Below the pieces are notes generated by a model. The model was not told the DNA's origin. It did no database searches and saw only the letters and a program-made list of their open reading frames with translations. From Trichoplax sp. H2 (Eukaryota > Placozoa > Uniplacotomia > Trichoplacea): a DNA stretch of 64,000 nt. This document shows positions 37,301-52,700 of this stretch, piece by piece. Where the stretch lies: NCBI GenBank assembly GCA_003344405.1, contig NOWV01000035.1, positions 1-64,000 of the forward strand. The letters are read 5' to 3'. The stretch's first letter is position 1. The number at the start of each line of letters is the position of its first letter. The position numbers and the translations under genes are program-made.

Positions 37301-40300
37301 ACAGTATAGAATAATTAGGCTAAATGTGCAGTTATTTGGAGAACAGTGATGTAAATTGGATGATTATGGGTATTATTTGCACTCTTAACTTTACAATGTA
37401 AAATGTCGATTTATAGCTTTAATGAAGCAGGTATAAGTTACCTTCGATCTGCTGGCATTTCGAGCCATTTAAATAACTGATTTACACGATCCATAAAAGA
37501 AACGCTCCTAAACAGAAATTAAAATCACATACTCATTAACTTATGGGAAGTTCTAGAAATTAGACGATTGCGTTGCTCACAATCAATCGATCAGGATCAG
37601 ATTATTTGCTACTGACATGAATAGCCATTTATGTCCAAAGGCTGATAACAATGAGATGAATAATCTTACCTGTCATAGGGAAACCAGTAATCTGGTCGAT
37701 AACCTATATTAGAATATGCCGTGACGAATATTGTAATATTATATAATATTGGAAAAGAAATTTGTATTTCGCCTACTTTACAGGAGCAAATAATGTCAAG
37801 AAATTACTTTAGAGCTTATTACCTTGGATTTTCGCTTCTGAACCTGCCCAATAAAAACTGGCTGATTTTAGATTATTCTTTTTAGCCGTTACCCAAATCT
37901 AGAAAAACGATATTAGCATACTTAAAATTGCCTATCAGGCACTTTAATGCTCTCTACGTAGATACATCAATAATAAACTAATCATCCGAAACATATTTCA
38001 GCCTCAAAAATGAAGACAAAGCTATACTAGGGTGTTAGATTAGATCTTAGCTTGTCCATTGCGCGGATTGATTTAAAAGAAATGACTGTCCTCTTAAACT
38101 CAATTCAAAACTAATATGAACGAAGTACAAGGAGCTTTAAAATACAGAAGGATGAAAAATTACGATACATGTCTATATATTTTGCAGACATTTTTGTTAT
38201 GACAATCAAGATACTTTGCAAGTTAAAAGACTTACTGGTTCACCTCCCCACCATTTGGATTGATTGTTATTTCTACTACCGATATAAAATGTTTCGCCTA
38301 GTTCCGGATCGTAAAATGTATTAGCAACGATGCCATGATGTGCAGGATAGAGGCCCTATATCGCAAATAATCAATAATACCCCTAAGTAAGGTCAAGCAA
38401 TAATTCTATTTATATTTTACAGCATCAGAGCTTACTGTAACAATAGTATAATGATTTGGGAATGTTTTAGTTGGAAAGCAGGACTGCATATATTCCGCTC
38501 GGACACCTCGGCTGGCTAAAATAAAGTGAAATGATTAAGAAAGATAAATTGCAACGAAGTACATTCTAACTGTACAGGTGTCAAAGTTATCTTTAATCCT
38601 ATAGATAAAAAATATAATGTTAGCAATATAGAATAAACTGCAATAACTGGTCAACTATGAATCGAAGCTGATTGCTTAAGACTATTAGACAAGTAATGAG
38701 GCTATGCTTGATATTTTGGACTGCTAACCCGACAACAAGCAATCAGCTAAATTTATCATATTGTTCATTTGGTATGATAGGTGTAATGGAAAAATACTGT
38801 TACTTGTCAAATACTTGTTAGCGCCAACTATAGCAACTAGGTGTTCTATTTCTAACATGGTAAGCGCAAGGCAAAACTTAGAATATCAATTACAGTAAAT
38901 TCTTTCATTGCCACACCAATAAAAGACAAGGCAGCTAGACATATCACATTGTCATATTAAAGGCAATATCATCGTCTAATCGTCAAAATTTGAACCATTT
39001 GTGACTATAAATACTGCTATAGATCAATCACATATCTAAGATTTTCAATTTTATATATGTACAGTACAGTATGCTAAATCAGTTTTCGTAACTTACCAAA
39101 CTGCGTCAGCATGGGAGAAAGTCCTCGTTTAAAATAATCCCAGCGAAATCCATCAACGGAAACCACAATCAAAGGTTTCCTTTTAGCGCTATCGATTTTG
39201 TTAGATGAAAAATTGTAGTTCATATCGTTTGATTAGAGCACATAGAAATGGGTAAGTCGGAACTGACTAGTAAAAGATTTTGTAAACGTCTGACAATATC
39301 GTAGAAGGAAAATGGGCAGTAGCTTAAGATAGTATCTACCTGCAAATTGAAGCAGCTATGGAAGGTGGACCACTATTAACAGGTATCGTAGAGCGTGGAG
39401 GAGATGCTGTGAATTGATTACTACTATTGTTATTACTATTATTATTGCCTTGATTACTTTGGTCAAAGCCTAGAAAGAGTAATGTTCTGAATAAGAGGCC
39501 AACGATAATCATTCAGCTAGACCATAGTATTATAAAAGCTCAAGCATCTACAGTAACTGATCTAATTCCTAACCTTTATCACTTGAAAACCAACCAATAA
39601 CAAAGCCTCCAGTAAATGCCAATAACAGGGCGAGAGCGCTTAAAACCTAAGCAGGAAACAAATTTGATGTCCGTTTAGTAACATTGATTTTATGCTATTG
39701 GCAATAATGCATTTAAAATCACATCTAAAAATATCAGGTGGACTATACGATCTACATTATTTGCATGATGAATTCAGGAAAAGTTTTGTCATAGGACATG
39801 AGATAGCTTAATTACTGCTATGATGGTTTCGTTGATCTTCAGACCAGTTCAGTCATGCACCAATATTAGAACAGTCATAAAATAAAAATGAGATCGACTT
39901 TGCTAAGATTCATTCCAGCTTTTGAGACAATCAACTGTCATTAATCACTAGAAACCTCTATTAATTCATTATGCAACAGTTTAATTGTTGCTATTAGGAT
40001 AAAGTTAACCTTTTAAGTTATTTAATCGGTTAAAACTGGAATGGCCATAAATGAGGCAGATTGCTGAAACTTTTTCGAATATCTTAATCACTAACTGCTG
40101 GATTATTAATAGCTCATTTAATGCAGCATGTGTTAGCTTAATTGCTGCTACGATGGCGATGTCAGGAATGTAATCGCTTATAGTGCCAATGGCGAATAAT
40201 TTAACAAGCAAATTCAATCAGTTTGATTATACGATGCATTTCTGATAGTAAAAAAGTAATCAATACTAACTTATCCTCTTGAGAAATCTTATAACGCAGC

Positions 40301-40817
40301 AGAAAGGTACCGTACTATAATTTAAATGCTGTTCTGGCGATATTAAATTCTTAGCTAACGCAATCCACTGCCGGTACCAATAATAAATTAATGTTCGTAG
40401 GTCAAAAGTTTGGTTTGATGTTAAAACAAATCTTGAAACTGTCAAAAGTTACACAGATACAGCAACCCATCTAAAGCAACAAATGTTAGTTCCATGACTG
40501 TCATGATAATACTCTTAATTTTCTATTTCTGTTGGTTTAATTATTAACTGATGCTAATATCAATTGAAAACAGATCGATTTTGTCTAATCTCTCAAAGCA
40601 TTCAAATTTTTTATAACCACTAGCAGAAAGTTTTCATACCTAGTAATCAGCTACTTATAAGCATTGATAGCATTTAGAATTTAAATGAATATGCTCAATC
40701 CCCAAGGTGTAATAAAAACAAGGTAAATTTCTTCGTACTAACCATCATAAACGCCGTTTTACGTCTGTTTCTCAAACGATATTTTTTCTCATATTCTTCT
40801 ATATTACCATTTTTATC
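31387..40817 (-). CDS. ENPP-like ectonucleotide pyrophosphatase/phosphodiesterase with near-intact nuclease motif, copy C
   Basis: Exons: 31387-31533 (stop 31387-31389), 31678-31864, 31988-32108, 32274-32357, 32468-32597, 32692-32843, 32946-33000, 33166-33353, 33874-34031, 35699-35752, 35852-35922, 36004-36035, 36146-36212, 36299-36342, 36726-36834, 36909-36981, 37442-37507, 37670-37703, 37823-37898, 38236-38355, 38436-38515, 39097-39188, 39340-39469, 39574-39646 and 40743-40817. They join in frame to about 805 codons. Order: basic cytoplasmic segment (LRNRRKTAF), membrane helix, Asn/Ser-rich stalk, phosphodiesterase domain, nuclease-like domain. All phosphodiesterase residues are present: VDGF, PTKTFPNHY, PDRVGH, SDHG, NHGWDN. 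The nuclease-like part reads SGYNRGHLAPNG then SNIAPQ and FNAGPWLDLEKLTRDW, close to active DNA/RNA non-specific nucleases. No somatomedin-B domain. A 1.7-kb intron (34032-35698) stands out. Likely cell-surface enzyme; substrate unknown. Confidence 0.92.
34032..35698. other. Large intron of ENPP copy C with a GC-richer island
   Basis: This intron is several times longer than its counterparts in A, B and D (under 150 bp in A, B and D). Around 35270-35430 the base composition is clearly less AT-rich than the surroundings and a plus-strand frame of 60 codons is open (35300-35482), with no recognisable domain. A weak direct repeat (about 34848-34875 and 35032-35060) is also present. An old insertion of a mobile element would explain this, but I see no terminal repeats or target-site duplication. 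Confidence 0.4.
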
Positions 40818-42090
40818 CTATGAAAATGAAAATGGAGAATCAAAATCTGTTTTAAATATAACCAATAGAGAACTTATTATGTTCATTGTCGCTGTTATCC
40901 AAAGCACCTTCTATTGCATATAGAAATCTTGTCGAATTTTGAGAGAAGCAAATATCAAATAGCATCTATTTTTGTAGCTTATATACAATAAATTTGCATA
41001 GAAATTTTAGCACTATATTTGCTCCATGAAGTATGCCGTATGTACTTGAACTGCAGAATATGAAAAAGTAAATTTTAACTGGCGTAATTGCATACTTCTA
41101 GGTACACTACTAGTAATCTAAATTAATCTGAACGGGTTCAGATTAGGAAACATGGTGTTCTGAGAATTGGATAAAAAGCGGGTGGGCAAAATCAGTTACT
41201 TCGATAGTGATAATGATAGAAAAATGGTGATTATTATGTAACTGAGGTTAAAATAAGATAAAGATAAGTAATCAATTTCATAATTATGAATTAAATATCG
41301 CTTGTGTTTATAGCCATCTAAATTAATCCAAGTTAGACGTAACTCGACATACAGTACAAGGGAGAGTAAAACTAGTATGCAAAATCAGATTACTTTAATT
41401 TATGACAATCTTATGATAGCGATAGAGAGATGGCCATTATCTCAGCTAAAGTGAAGTTAATCCAAAATAAATTATGTAGTAAGTATACAAATAGATAGTA
41501 AATTGGCCTGTAGTTTTTTACCACTTGCTGTTCTAACAATTCAAACTAATTAGGAAAGACTATTACATATTTGTAGATTAATATCATCAACTGACTGATT
41601 ACCATGTTATCGGGCATTTTCTCCTTCCAATGCTTTCTCTAATAATATTATGGTAGTCTATCTAGGTAGCTGTATCAACTCTAATTTGGAACAGTACTTT
41701 CGTTGGCAGAATAGATTAATCAATCAATCCGATAACGTCATTTATTATATTAATTAATTATTAGTACCAATTATTTATTATGCTTCGATTTGTTTACATA
41801 TAAACAACTTAGAGCTTTGATTATTTATAGGGCATTTAGATTGTTACATATCGTTCGTTAACGATAATAAGGTAGAGCGGTAAATAACCGATGAAAGAAT
41901 GATTAATTTAAGTGGGAGTATAATAATAGACGCTGATGATGAATTGGTTAAATATTCGACAGGATAAGGACTCATCCTACAAGTATTCTATGCAGGAATA
42001 TAATTAGCATATCGATGCATGAGCTAGGTAGGGTATGACAAAAATCAACGTTAAATGCGTTATTTACTTAAAAATAGCACGTGTGTAAAC

Positions 42091-42141
42091 CTCCATAGAA
42101 TCGATCAAGTAATCCGCTAATTTGTTCTCTACTCCTTGCAT
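42091..42141 (-). CDS. Candidate first coding exon of ENPP copy C
   Basis: The minus strand has an ATG at 42141 followed by 17 open codons (MQGVENKLADYLIDSME) up to GAG/GT, which would join in phase with the cytoplasmic exon at 40743-40817. The donor (GTTTAC) is weak and no paralogous exon supports it. The intron would be about 1.3 kb. Confidence 0.3.
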
Positions 42142-43799
42142 ATTAACACCAGGTAAAATTTCATTATAATTGCTATAATGGCTTGATGTTATTAGCATAA
42201 TCTCTTCATCATTTGGTTATTACTAATTAAATGATAATTAATGTCATTGATGTAATTTATCTTGGAGAATGCTTGAATCATGTTTGTACTGTAAACAATG
42301 ACCACCGAAGAAATTCCCTTCCTTAGAATGTCCTCAAGCTCACGTACGACGAAGACATTAAGAATTGAATGTAATAAATGAGTGGCAACTATCAACTCTT
42401 TCGATCAGAGTCTGACACTAGGCTCAGCAACTTGCTAGTTCTTCCAGTAATTCTACTTTGATTATTTTGCTTTCTATCGGAGCAATTTCTCTATTTGGTC
42501 TTAATTACAATCCGTTACTGTAAAAACGTTTAATTAAATGACTTTGCTTTAAATATCTTTAAGATAATAAGTAAGGAAATAAGTTAAGATTTGACTATGA
42601 GCATCCTATCCTTGCAGGACAGATATCTTACAAGATAACATTGCATAAAAACATTAAAAATATTAGGCGGCTATCATTCTTTGTGTTGCTACTTTGTTGA
42701 AAAGAAGAAATGAATGCTAGACTCTGACTTTAAAATCTGTTCGCGTACCAATTAAGTCATTTCTAATTTTTAATTCATTGCAATGTATAAATGCAATAAA
42801 TGAGTTTTACGTGGCTTAGAGTTATTGCAATATGACTATATTGAATGAATTTTTCAGAAAAATCATTTACACTCTTACCATCGATTAAAAATAAATTTAA
42901 ATATTTTTAACACGAAAGAATATCCTTAAATATCGTCAATGCCTATGCGCGAGTTTTGAATCATTGAGGTGATTTAATTCATATCAAGCTACCTTTGAAC
43001 GAGTATTAACGTTCTGCCTACAGCTACAATATTAGGTATATAAAAATAGGACAACCTATATTTCAAGTTCCTTTCTCAACATTATATTCTATGCAGTACC
43101 ATGTATAATATTATAATATCTTTATTAGTCGCCAAAACATGCTTTAAAGCTAACGGAACCTTCCTAAATGGGAGAAATCTCCTCATCAAACTAGAAAGTA
43201 TGTGAAAACTTTCATCAATAAGTAGATATGTATATATAAAAAATGAGGTATCTTATGCCTAAAATTTCTTTTGTTAACACTATATTCCGTACCTAACCTT
43301 ATGTAATGCTGTATTATTGATGAATCGAAGAAATGCCCTTATCATACTAGAAATATGCCAAAATTTTAATCAGTAAGTATGATAGCTAGTAAAGAGTGTT
43401 AAGAATCATGCTGATATTTCAAATTAGAGTAAGCAGTTTGAAACAAAATAAAGCTACTTTATTTCAGATTCTTGTAAGGAGTTATTATACATCTTACATC
43501 TTCCTTGACTACAATCCTCTCAAGATCATAAATATGCTAACTGATAGTCCACTTACGGAATATCAACGTATAGAAAAAAGTACAGATGAAATTCTATTCG
43601 ATAGATTAGCTAGTTCGATAATTAATCTTAGCATAGCCCTGATTAAGTAGGCTGTTATTTATCCTACTAAACATTAGGAATAAATACTGTTTAGTTAGGT
43701 GATAATGAATACGTACGATTACTACCATGAAATAAAATCATAGTTGCAGCTAATCTACGTCCAAGCTACTAAGTCAACGACGTGTATTAAATAGTTATT
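42142..43799. other. Intergenic region between ENPP copies C and D
   Basis: No convincing exon. An imperfect tandem duplication runs from about 43030 to 43395 (units of roughly 180 bp, sharing for example CATCAAACTAGAAAGTATG-like and GTTAACAC-type segments in the same order). The plus-strand frame at 43396-43650 is not supported by any motif. Confidence 0.4.
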
Positions 43800-46700
43800 T
43801 TAATAAGTGGGCCATAAATCAGTTGGAGAATCGCTCTCAATCATATCCTGCAACTGTATAGGCATATTGGGGAAGAAGTTAAGACCAGTCAACTTCTCAA
43901 TTTCTCGAACGCTGGCCACATGGTGAAATAGGTTAGAGTGATAAACCTGTTGGTACAAAATAGGAAAAAATCGAATTGAATTAATGTTACTTTCAGCCTA
44001 GTTTATCCATCTTTTCTTGTATTAAAATAGATAACAGTGCATAAATACTCAAAAGACCATTTTAAAGGAGGAATATTAAACATCAGCATCCTCTCGTTTC
44101 ATATCATCTCTATTTTCTTAATTAATGAAACTTATCAGTCATATCTTAACTCAACTATAGCATAAACATAGTTATTGGCACATATGGCTAAGTGCAAGGA
44201 CTGATGATTTAAATATTTGGTGTGTTATGATCTTGGTACTAGCATCGAATTCGCCATAAAAGGAAGGAGATCAATAGAATGAGCTGCTTATTTTTCAAGC
44301 ATTTCCTTAGTATTTTGTGTACTACAATATTCTAGATTAACATATGGGCAAATATAGAGAAAATTCATCCACAGGCAGATAATTGAAATTTTTCTATGCG
44401 CAGAAATGAAGGAAGGAGAGCTAATGGGATTGATAACGTATTGTTGAGTGTTACTGTAGCTAAGTTATTTGCAAATCATTCTAGATAGATATGAGCGTAG
44501 ATTTGTACCTTACCCGTATTTATGCAAGAGACTATAAAATAGACATCATGAGTTATCATGCTTAAGGGTTAAATTATATTAGTAATCACACGAAAAGAAA
44601 TCTATAAAAACTTATTCTTCAACACCTCTCTACTATGTTAGCGATAAGCTATGATCCTTTTAATAACTAGCTTACCTGGCACTGTGGTGTAAAACTATCA
44701 ATATGAGGTAAAACGAAAGCAATAACGTCGAGGTGGCCCTTGCATGGTGAGGAAGTGATGACAGAAGAATTGCACAAGACTTGATCAGAATCTCGACATT
44801 TGGCAATAATCTTGTAGAAGTGAGTTGGAATGACTACACCACCAATTTCACCTTTAAGCCAACTTAAAAATATAGAAAACATTCTCCATTATGATATAAT
44901 ATTCTGATATAGATTTTATGGTTCAAGATTCGATCGTCGGTAATTGAGCTAATTATGTAACTAAAATAGGAAAAAGTTAACAGTAACTTACTAGGATGGA
45001 TCACTCCACACGGTTTTAGGATCTGCCTTGACAATTGAGCCAGAAATGATGTAAACACCACCGAAAATTTTGGCCCAATCACGGCTTAGTTTTTCCAAAT
45101 CTAGCCACGGACCTGTCAAAATTTGAAAATAATGTTTCATTTCCAGCCTTAAGTATTTATTAAATCTTTTGCAATCTATGACTTTGAAGCTGCAGTTCTT
45201 ATCGTACCAATATAATGAAATATCACGGGTTATTATAAATATAAGGAATAAATTACCGGCATTGAAAGGATATTTTTGAGGAGCAATATTGGACAAGAGG
45301 AAAGAATTGCCTTGTGCTTCCAGATCGAAACTCAGTTCGCCTAGAAATGAAATTAAATTAGGATTACTAAATATGAGGAAGGATTGCTATCTTTTCATTT
45401 CCGTTCACTTTAGACTATGAAAAGATATTCTAACAGAATACTATAATTTTCGTTTCTCACCATTAGGAGCTAAATGGCCGCGATTATATCCAGATCTATA
45501 ATAGTTTGAGCAATTAGATGCTTGAGTAGCAATATTTAAACGAATATCACGTCGGAAGCAATCCTTTCTACTTAGTGGTCGCAATGTTTCCTAATAAAGT
45601 GCAGTAAAGCAGATGATGAGATGTTGTTTGTTAATCGAATGTGGGAAGAGTCCTTAAATCAAGTTAAATGAAGGTGAATGGATAAAAGATTCGATCATGC
45701 TCCTATAGAATAAGTTTATGCCTTTAATATCAACTTACCACATCAGTTAGATGATAGCCAGTAAATATTGGCACACGATAAGTATTGCTATAACCGGTAA
45801 TAAAATGCTTTTGATACAGAGTACAGGTATCCATCGATTTTCGGAATCTTGGTATACCCCATGGGAAATTACGATTTTCAGATTGCAGTTCTGTTTAGTT
45901 AATGATGTTATCAATATAATATATTAATTGTCAATTTTATGATAGGAACTTTGGGTATACAACTTATATGCGGTATTAAGAACCTTCTTTTGGGGTCATT
46001 ATTAGGCCTTTATTGAATAAAGGAACATTGATCGTGGCCTATAATCGTCACAAAATAAAAAATGTGCTAGTTACGGTGACATAATTCAATCTATTCAAGT
46101 TTAGATCTAGCCTCCTCCACTTTCTATGATGGTTTACTAAGATAGAAGAATATTTATCACAATTTATCATTAAAATAGGGACTTTACCTACTACAACAAC
46201 TCCAAAAGGCGTGAGAATAGATGATACAGTATGCATTAATTATATATTATTAAGCTAGCCCTGATGTATCATAAATTCAACTTACTTTGCAATATGGACA
46301 TACACATTCTGAACAGTTTGCTCTTTCATCAAAAACCATCTGATCGGTAGGTACTCTGCACACTTTACCTGCTTCGCCAAGATTTGGATCAGTAACAACT
46401 ACGGGATTGGTTAAGATACTATTCAAACGTCCCATGTTCCCATCATTCTTAGCCGGTTTTACACCCAGTAAGGCTATATAAATTATGTTGCCAACAATCA
46501 GAATTTTAATCTTCTATTCTATAAAATTCTACGGTCTAACATTGCCTCAATGTCGTTGTTATTTTAACTGGTTAATGAGAATATGTTGCTAAAGGAATGA
46601 TCCTACTAATTATTAAAGTACCTGCCATAACGTTGTATAATTCAATATTCTTGAACGGTTTAATTACTTTGGCTTTCTTGAAGCCAGGACCAGCAGCCAT

Positions 46701-49700
46701 GAAGATTGTCCTCATATCAGTATCTAAATTATCCCAGCCATGGTTAGCACCGTTACAAAATGTATATCTTGGATTATATCTGTGTGTTCCAATTACATGC
46801 AGTGATGTGAGCATCATATCCAATAGAATGAAGGAAAAGTAAAGGCATTAAGGAAGTATAAAGACGAAAGTCCAACCTATTATCCGAATTAGCATCATTT
46901 ATAAAACTTACGAAGGTCTCACAAGCCAATTCTCATTAGGTAAAATAATTACATCCGGAATACGACTACATAAAGAAATCAAAGCAAATTCAAAAATAAG
47001 TGTTACCACGAAATTTAAGATGCATAAGATGAAGATTGATTAAGAACATAGTTATATTCTTTAATCACTAATTTAAGATATCCTATCGAATATATGGTAA
47101 TTGATAGCATGAATTTACATCCTAAAATGATTTAATCTTTCAATTTCAACAGGGATAAATATTAAACATAGAAAAAGATGGAACGCTATGTTATCAGAGC
47201 TTCACGATATTCGTTATGATACCATAAAATTAAAGTACGAGCTCTGCCATCTACCAAGTTAAGTTACCTGTTATTATCATAATGGAATCGAACAGGCATA
47301 TCCTCCTTCTTATAAACTCTCCAGAATTTGCTCTTGCACTTTGACATAAAAAATTGAATTTTAAATTAATAATTATAGCTAGCAAGGTAAGAATCTACGA
47401 AATTCCAAAAGAAGTCATAATCTAGTTATTATGATAAATATAACATACTCTTAACTTTTCAGCAATTTCAGTTGCATTTCCTGTATTAAGTAATGGAGCA
47501 ATAAGTTATTAAAAAATCCTGCAGATATTAAAAATGCAGGAAGAATAATTACAGCTATCAAATTAACTTTACCTCCTTTAACACGAATTCCTCCAAAAGT
47601 TCCGCGATTAATGATATCGTTGGTTGTAATATTGATAAACTAGAACAACAAGAGATCTTTAGCGAAATTTTTATGAAGAATAGTCTAGCTTTTTATTTAT
47701 TCTCGGTTTATCCAATTCCACTTACTTGATCGAGGTAAATCATCCTTGAACAACATGTTTTTCTCATACCTAATTGAAAGATAGCATTGCACAATATTAA
47801 ATCCGGTCACCAACTATTCAACCTTTTTAATTAGAGATCAGAATACAGTAAATCAATCTTTCATTTCACTTTAATTAATTTTATATTACTTATAGTCAAA
47901 AACAAGAATAAACTAACCATGGTCTGAGATAACAATAATATTAACACAATTTTCCAATCCTCGCTTTTTCAATCCCATAAATATTGCACCAAGTGTATCA
48001 TCAATCCTTTTAATTTGCTCGTTAACCTACCAAAAATAAAGTTAAATTTTAATCATTATATTTAATAATACTGTAACTAATATTGGTAGTATTATCCAAT
48101 TTGATTCCGTTAGATGCACCTGGCTCGACTCTGGACCATAAACATGTCCAGCATAATCAGGTTGATCGAAGTACAAGGTAATCATCGTCGGTCTTAAAGG
48201 TGAAATAAATTAAGTAATACTTTTATTTTAGTACTCAAAAACTATGGTATACATGCAACGATATGAGTATGTACAGTATCGGTCAAGAATGAAAATTCTA
48301 GGTACTGATATAAAATCTAGATAATGGCTATTGGTGCTAGCATACCGTTCACTTTCAGGCATTTCGAGCCATCTAAAAACTTGATGAACTCTTTCCATAA
48401 ATGGTATACTCCTATCACGAAAAGGTCCAAATATTAAGGAGGTTCTGATCCCTTTCTTTCTTAAAATTACATTTCTTTATGTTCAATTGAAACTAAAAAT
48501 AGGTATTGTATCTTACCCGTTATAACGATACCAATAGTTAGGTCGATAACCTGAACAACAAAAAACTCTTAAGATGATTTATTCGTATAGTGCATTTGAA
48601 TGGCATCCTTACAGATCTATATATAGATCAATCTAGCTCAGCTAGATCTACGTCATAATGCCAGCCAGCACTGAATTTTGCTACCAAGGCTAACCTTTAA
48701 TTTCCGATTCAGAACCAACCCAGAAGTAACTTGCGGCTTTTAAGTTATTTTTCCTTGCAGTAACCCATATCTGAAAGGAAAAGAGTATCTAGTTATAGTA
48801 TTCATTTTTGTAAGTGTTATAACTGAAAAATTAAGAGCTAAATGAGAGAAAAGGTGGCAACAATGTGAGAGTTGGTCATATCATCTACAACGAATGTTTT
48901 ATTTGTTAAACATATTTCTATCCACATCAAGATCGGCCTTTGTCAATAATTAAGTGAACTAATATCTCAAAAGTTTTGAAATATTTTGATCTACACTCCA
49001 TATGATAGATTTTCCTCGTTAAAATACAAACCATAGCCAAAAAGAAACACATCTATCTCCATGGATTGTGATTATTTTCTAATTATAGAATGGTTACGAT
49101 TCTATTGGTAAACATCATCATGCCTATTGTATAGTCACCATAAAATTGGCCAAATTGCTAATGCTCAAGATACAACTAAGTCTATAGCTATGTTGCAGCC
49201 TTAAATACAAAGGACAGGAAATAGAATATTGATAAAGATCTATATGAAATCATGCGAAATTGTAAATTTTATTATGATATTGTATGGTAATTATCATCAT
49301 CCGTGAATGACCGAATTATAACTATCAATACAAGATTATGTATAAAACTACGTTTCGTGATTAACTTAAGTCTATATTCTACAAAGATAGTACCAGTATG
49401 AGGGATGCTGCTCTTTAAAGTTTTATCAGCTAGAGCAACAAACTGTAGCAAGTATATTATTAGCATTCTAAATCAAATTTTGATATAAGAAAACAATTTA
49501 ATCAACTATATTTCTAATCATAATGGCATTGTTACACATATCAGATCCCATCATAATCATAGCTAAAATGCAAATTATCTTCGCGAGAAAAAATCTAATT
49601 TACTGAAATTGAAGATATGTTACGTTATTTTACACAGAAATACTATTCTTAGGACATTGAAAGGCAATTATCAAGGAATTAATATCATTGTCAGATTCTC

Positions 49701-52700
49701 CTCATTTAACCGAATAACATTTATCAATCAGAACATTATCGACTAGTACGCTAGTAATTAAACTTAAAATGTGATTCGTTCTAAAATTTTGAAAGACTTA
49801 CAGGTTCACCTCCCCACCATTTAGATTGGGTGCTATTCTTAGCGCCAATATAGAATTTATCATTGAGTTGGGGATCAAAGAATGTATTCGCCACGATGCC
49901 ATGGTGGGCCGGATACAGTCCCTATTTGGATGGAAAACTGTCTGATTTATATTTTATTTAATATTGGTAGCTAAAGAAAGAAATAGCTATAAAGTAAAAT
50001 CTATTAAGATACTCTAAAATTAAAACTGATTGATAATGAAACTTACAGTCACAATACTGTAATGATTGGGGAAAGTTTTTGTAGGGAAACATGATTGCAT
50101 ATAATCCGCTCGAACACCTCGGCTTGCTAAATTATAATTGTAAACTTGATTAACACATAAAGTAGGAAGCCTGCCCTATTAATACACATAAAGTAGGAAG
50201 CCTGCCCTATTAATGTCAATTCATTAAATTATCACTAAAAAATAACAATAGACTAGATATAAACAAGTCTTAATAATTATAATATGCTATTGTAGGAATT
50301 AATTATACTTGTATACAGTCTATTAGACACCGTAACATAATTATAGGGTAAATCAAAGTAGAACAGTAATAAACTGTTTTATATTACGCAAAAATGAATA
50401 ATATCTAGACTGTTTGGAATTAAAACAATGATAATAAATCAGCTACATTGTGAAATCTTTATATATGACTGTTGCACATTCAGCTTGTTGTGGAGCAATT
50501 CTGCACTACCAAATTTATTGTTATCATTAGAATTAAGAGATAACTGAGCTATTTTGATTTACCCTACTCTCGGTAGCCTTACCGAACGCGGTCAAGTTAG
50601 GAGAGAAACCACGTTTGTGATAGTCCCAACGGAATCCATCCACAGAGATCAAAAGTAATGGTTTAACTTTTGCACTATTTATTCCATACAAAAGCAATTT
50701 AGTTTAATCGTCAATACAATTTCATCTTAATTACAATACTATACAAAGAAAAATCTGAACTCAATTAAAGTTGTATGATGTAATAAAATCTGACGCACTT
50801 GCAAATTGATTTTACGTAAGATGGCGGTGGTGCAGTTGTTCCGCTTGATTGCTGGCCTTGAAAAGCAGCTATTAAAGTTACATCAACAATAAAATTTAGT
50901 TAGTTAATTGCAGTCTTTGAAGGAACTACAATAGTGTATTTTAAACTAGAATACACTATTATGGGCTTAACTTTATAGTTACTGAAAGTGATATCGGTAT
51001 CTAAGGCCATTAATCACAATTAGGCGAAGACTGAAGCCATCAATGGTAAATATTTTATTAAAACAATTGATGATAAATTAAGATATTTTTACTTCTACAT
51101 AAGTAAAATATCCTGATCAGATACTTAGGTAAGAATTACTAAAATATATAGCCTAGTTTTAGTTTGATTTTATTATTTGTGTCTGCTAGATCTATGAATG
51201 GGTTTACCGTTTTTTTATTATGATATAATATAATTTATAGTAAGTATTACAGTTTTTTAAGATCCATTTACAGGTATACTATATTTTTCTATTTGAAATA
51301 GCGGTGGTTATGGTTTACGTCTAATCTGTAGTTGCTACATTTAATAAACAATACCAGCAATTTACTGGCAAATATGTCATGAATATTATTTATGTAACTG
51401 ATATGATATGCTAAAAAAATTAAAAGTTAGCTAGATTTTCAACAAGGCGTAGATTAGTTGTACATCCGATTACAATAACATTAGGGAGGTAGGACCCATT
51501 AGCATACGGTATGCGTATGACCATTAAGTATATTTTAAATCGCTAAAAATTGAATTGCTAACATGAGCGATTCAGCCATTTGGCGCAAACTACAAATTTT
51601 ACTTCTTTTAAATATAACTATATTTATATACTATACGTCTTACCTTTCTGAGTAAATATTCCGATTAGAATACCAATAGTAAATCCAGCAGCAACAAGGA
51701 TTATCCCACCAATCTGCAGAGAATATTAAAATCGTCAAATCACTGTAGCAGGAGATTAATTAATGCTGTAAATATCTTATGACAATATTACAATTTATTT
51801 GAATTTTAAATAATAAAAAAAGGAAACCTTAAGATAGTACAAATTTATCTAACTTTTATTAATATAAATAATACATCCATTAACTATTGGGCATGCTTAG
51901 ATATTATTACAATGTAAGAAAGGTTCTTGCAATTACAAATAATTCAAAACCCTGATCTCATTATGCGCTCATGAGAACACGTGCTTAGCTAAGGTATGTA
52001 CCGTATTAATGTTCAATGTCATTGTCAAGGTGACAAGGCCTACAACATTTTGAAAGAGGTTAGTTATACATACAGTAATTTTATTGGTCATTTACAAGCT
52101 ATTCCAGGGACTTCTCAATTTTTTTACCCAGAAGTCCCTGCTTATTCACGCCAACAGTAAGGTCTAAAATACTTCTAATTATAACCGCCTAATATAGCTA
52201 TTCATTAGCAATATTACTTGTCAGAGTATAATTACCAAGAATAATTATTGTACGACACATTAGAATGTGTACAATGACTGATATTACTCCTGCTTACGGT
52301 TTGGCAATGTCGTGCATATTAATTATGATATCGTTATGTTACAAAATAAATGTAATACACAGTACACTGTAAATAACTGCGATATGAATTATTACATTAA
52401 CTCTTCATAAATAATTTTATGATCTAGTGTTATTTTTATTTGAAGATAAATTCTGATTATTTCGGAACTTTCTATTCTCAATAAACTTTATAAGATATAG
52501 CCAACTAGTACTGTATAATATCAACTATAATTAAGATATATCTTTGTAGACATGGCAAAATGATCGTAATTACAGTTGGATGTAACAATTATTCCACATC
52601 ATCCATTATCTTTGAATATGACATTATTTGGTCGTGATCACTTCATAGTTATCAATATTTATGATAGGAGTATGAGTATTGTGTACCAACGCATATTATT

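Noticed and set aside
43396-43650. Plus-strand open frame of 84 codons
   Set aside because: AT-rich composition, no motif, no support from paralogous regions; compatible with a random frame.
46597-46842. Plus-strand open frame of 81 codons
   Set aside because: Antisense to the NHGWDN exon of ENPP copy D (46622-46779).
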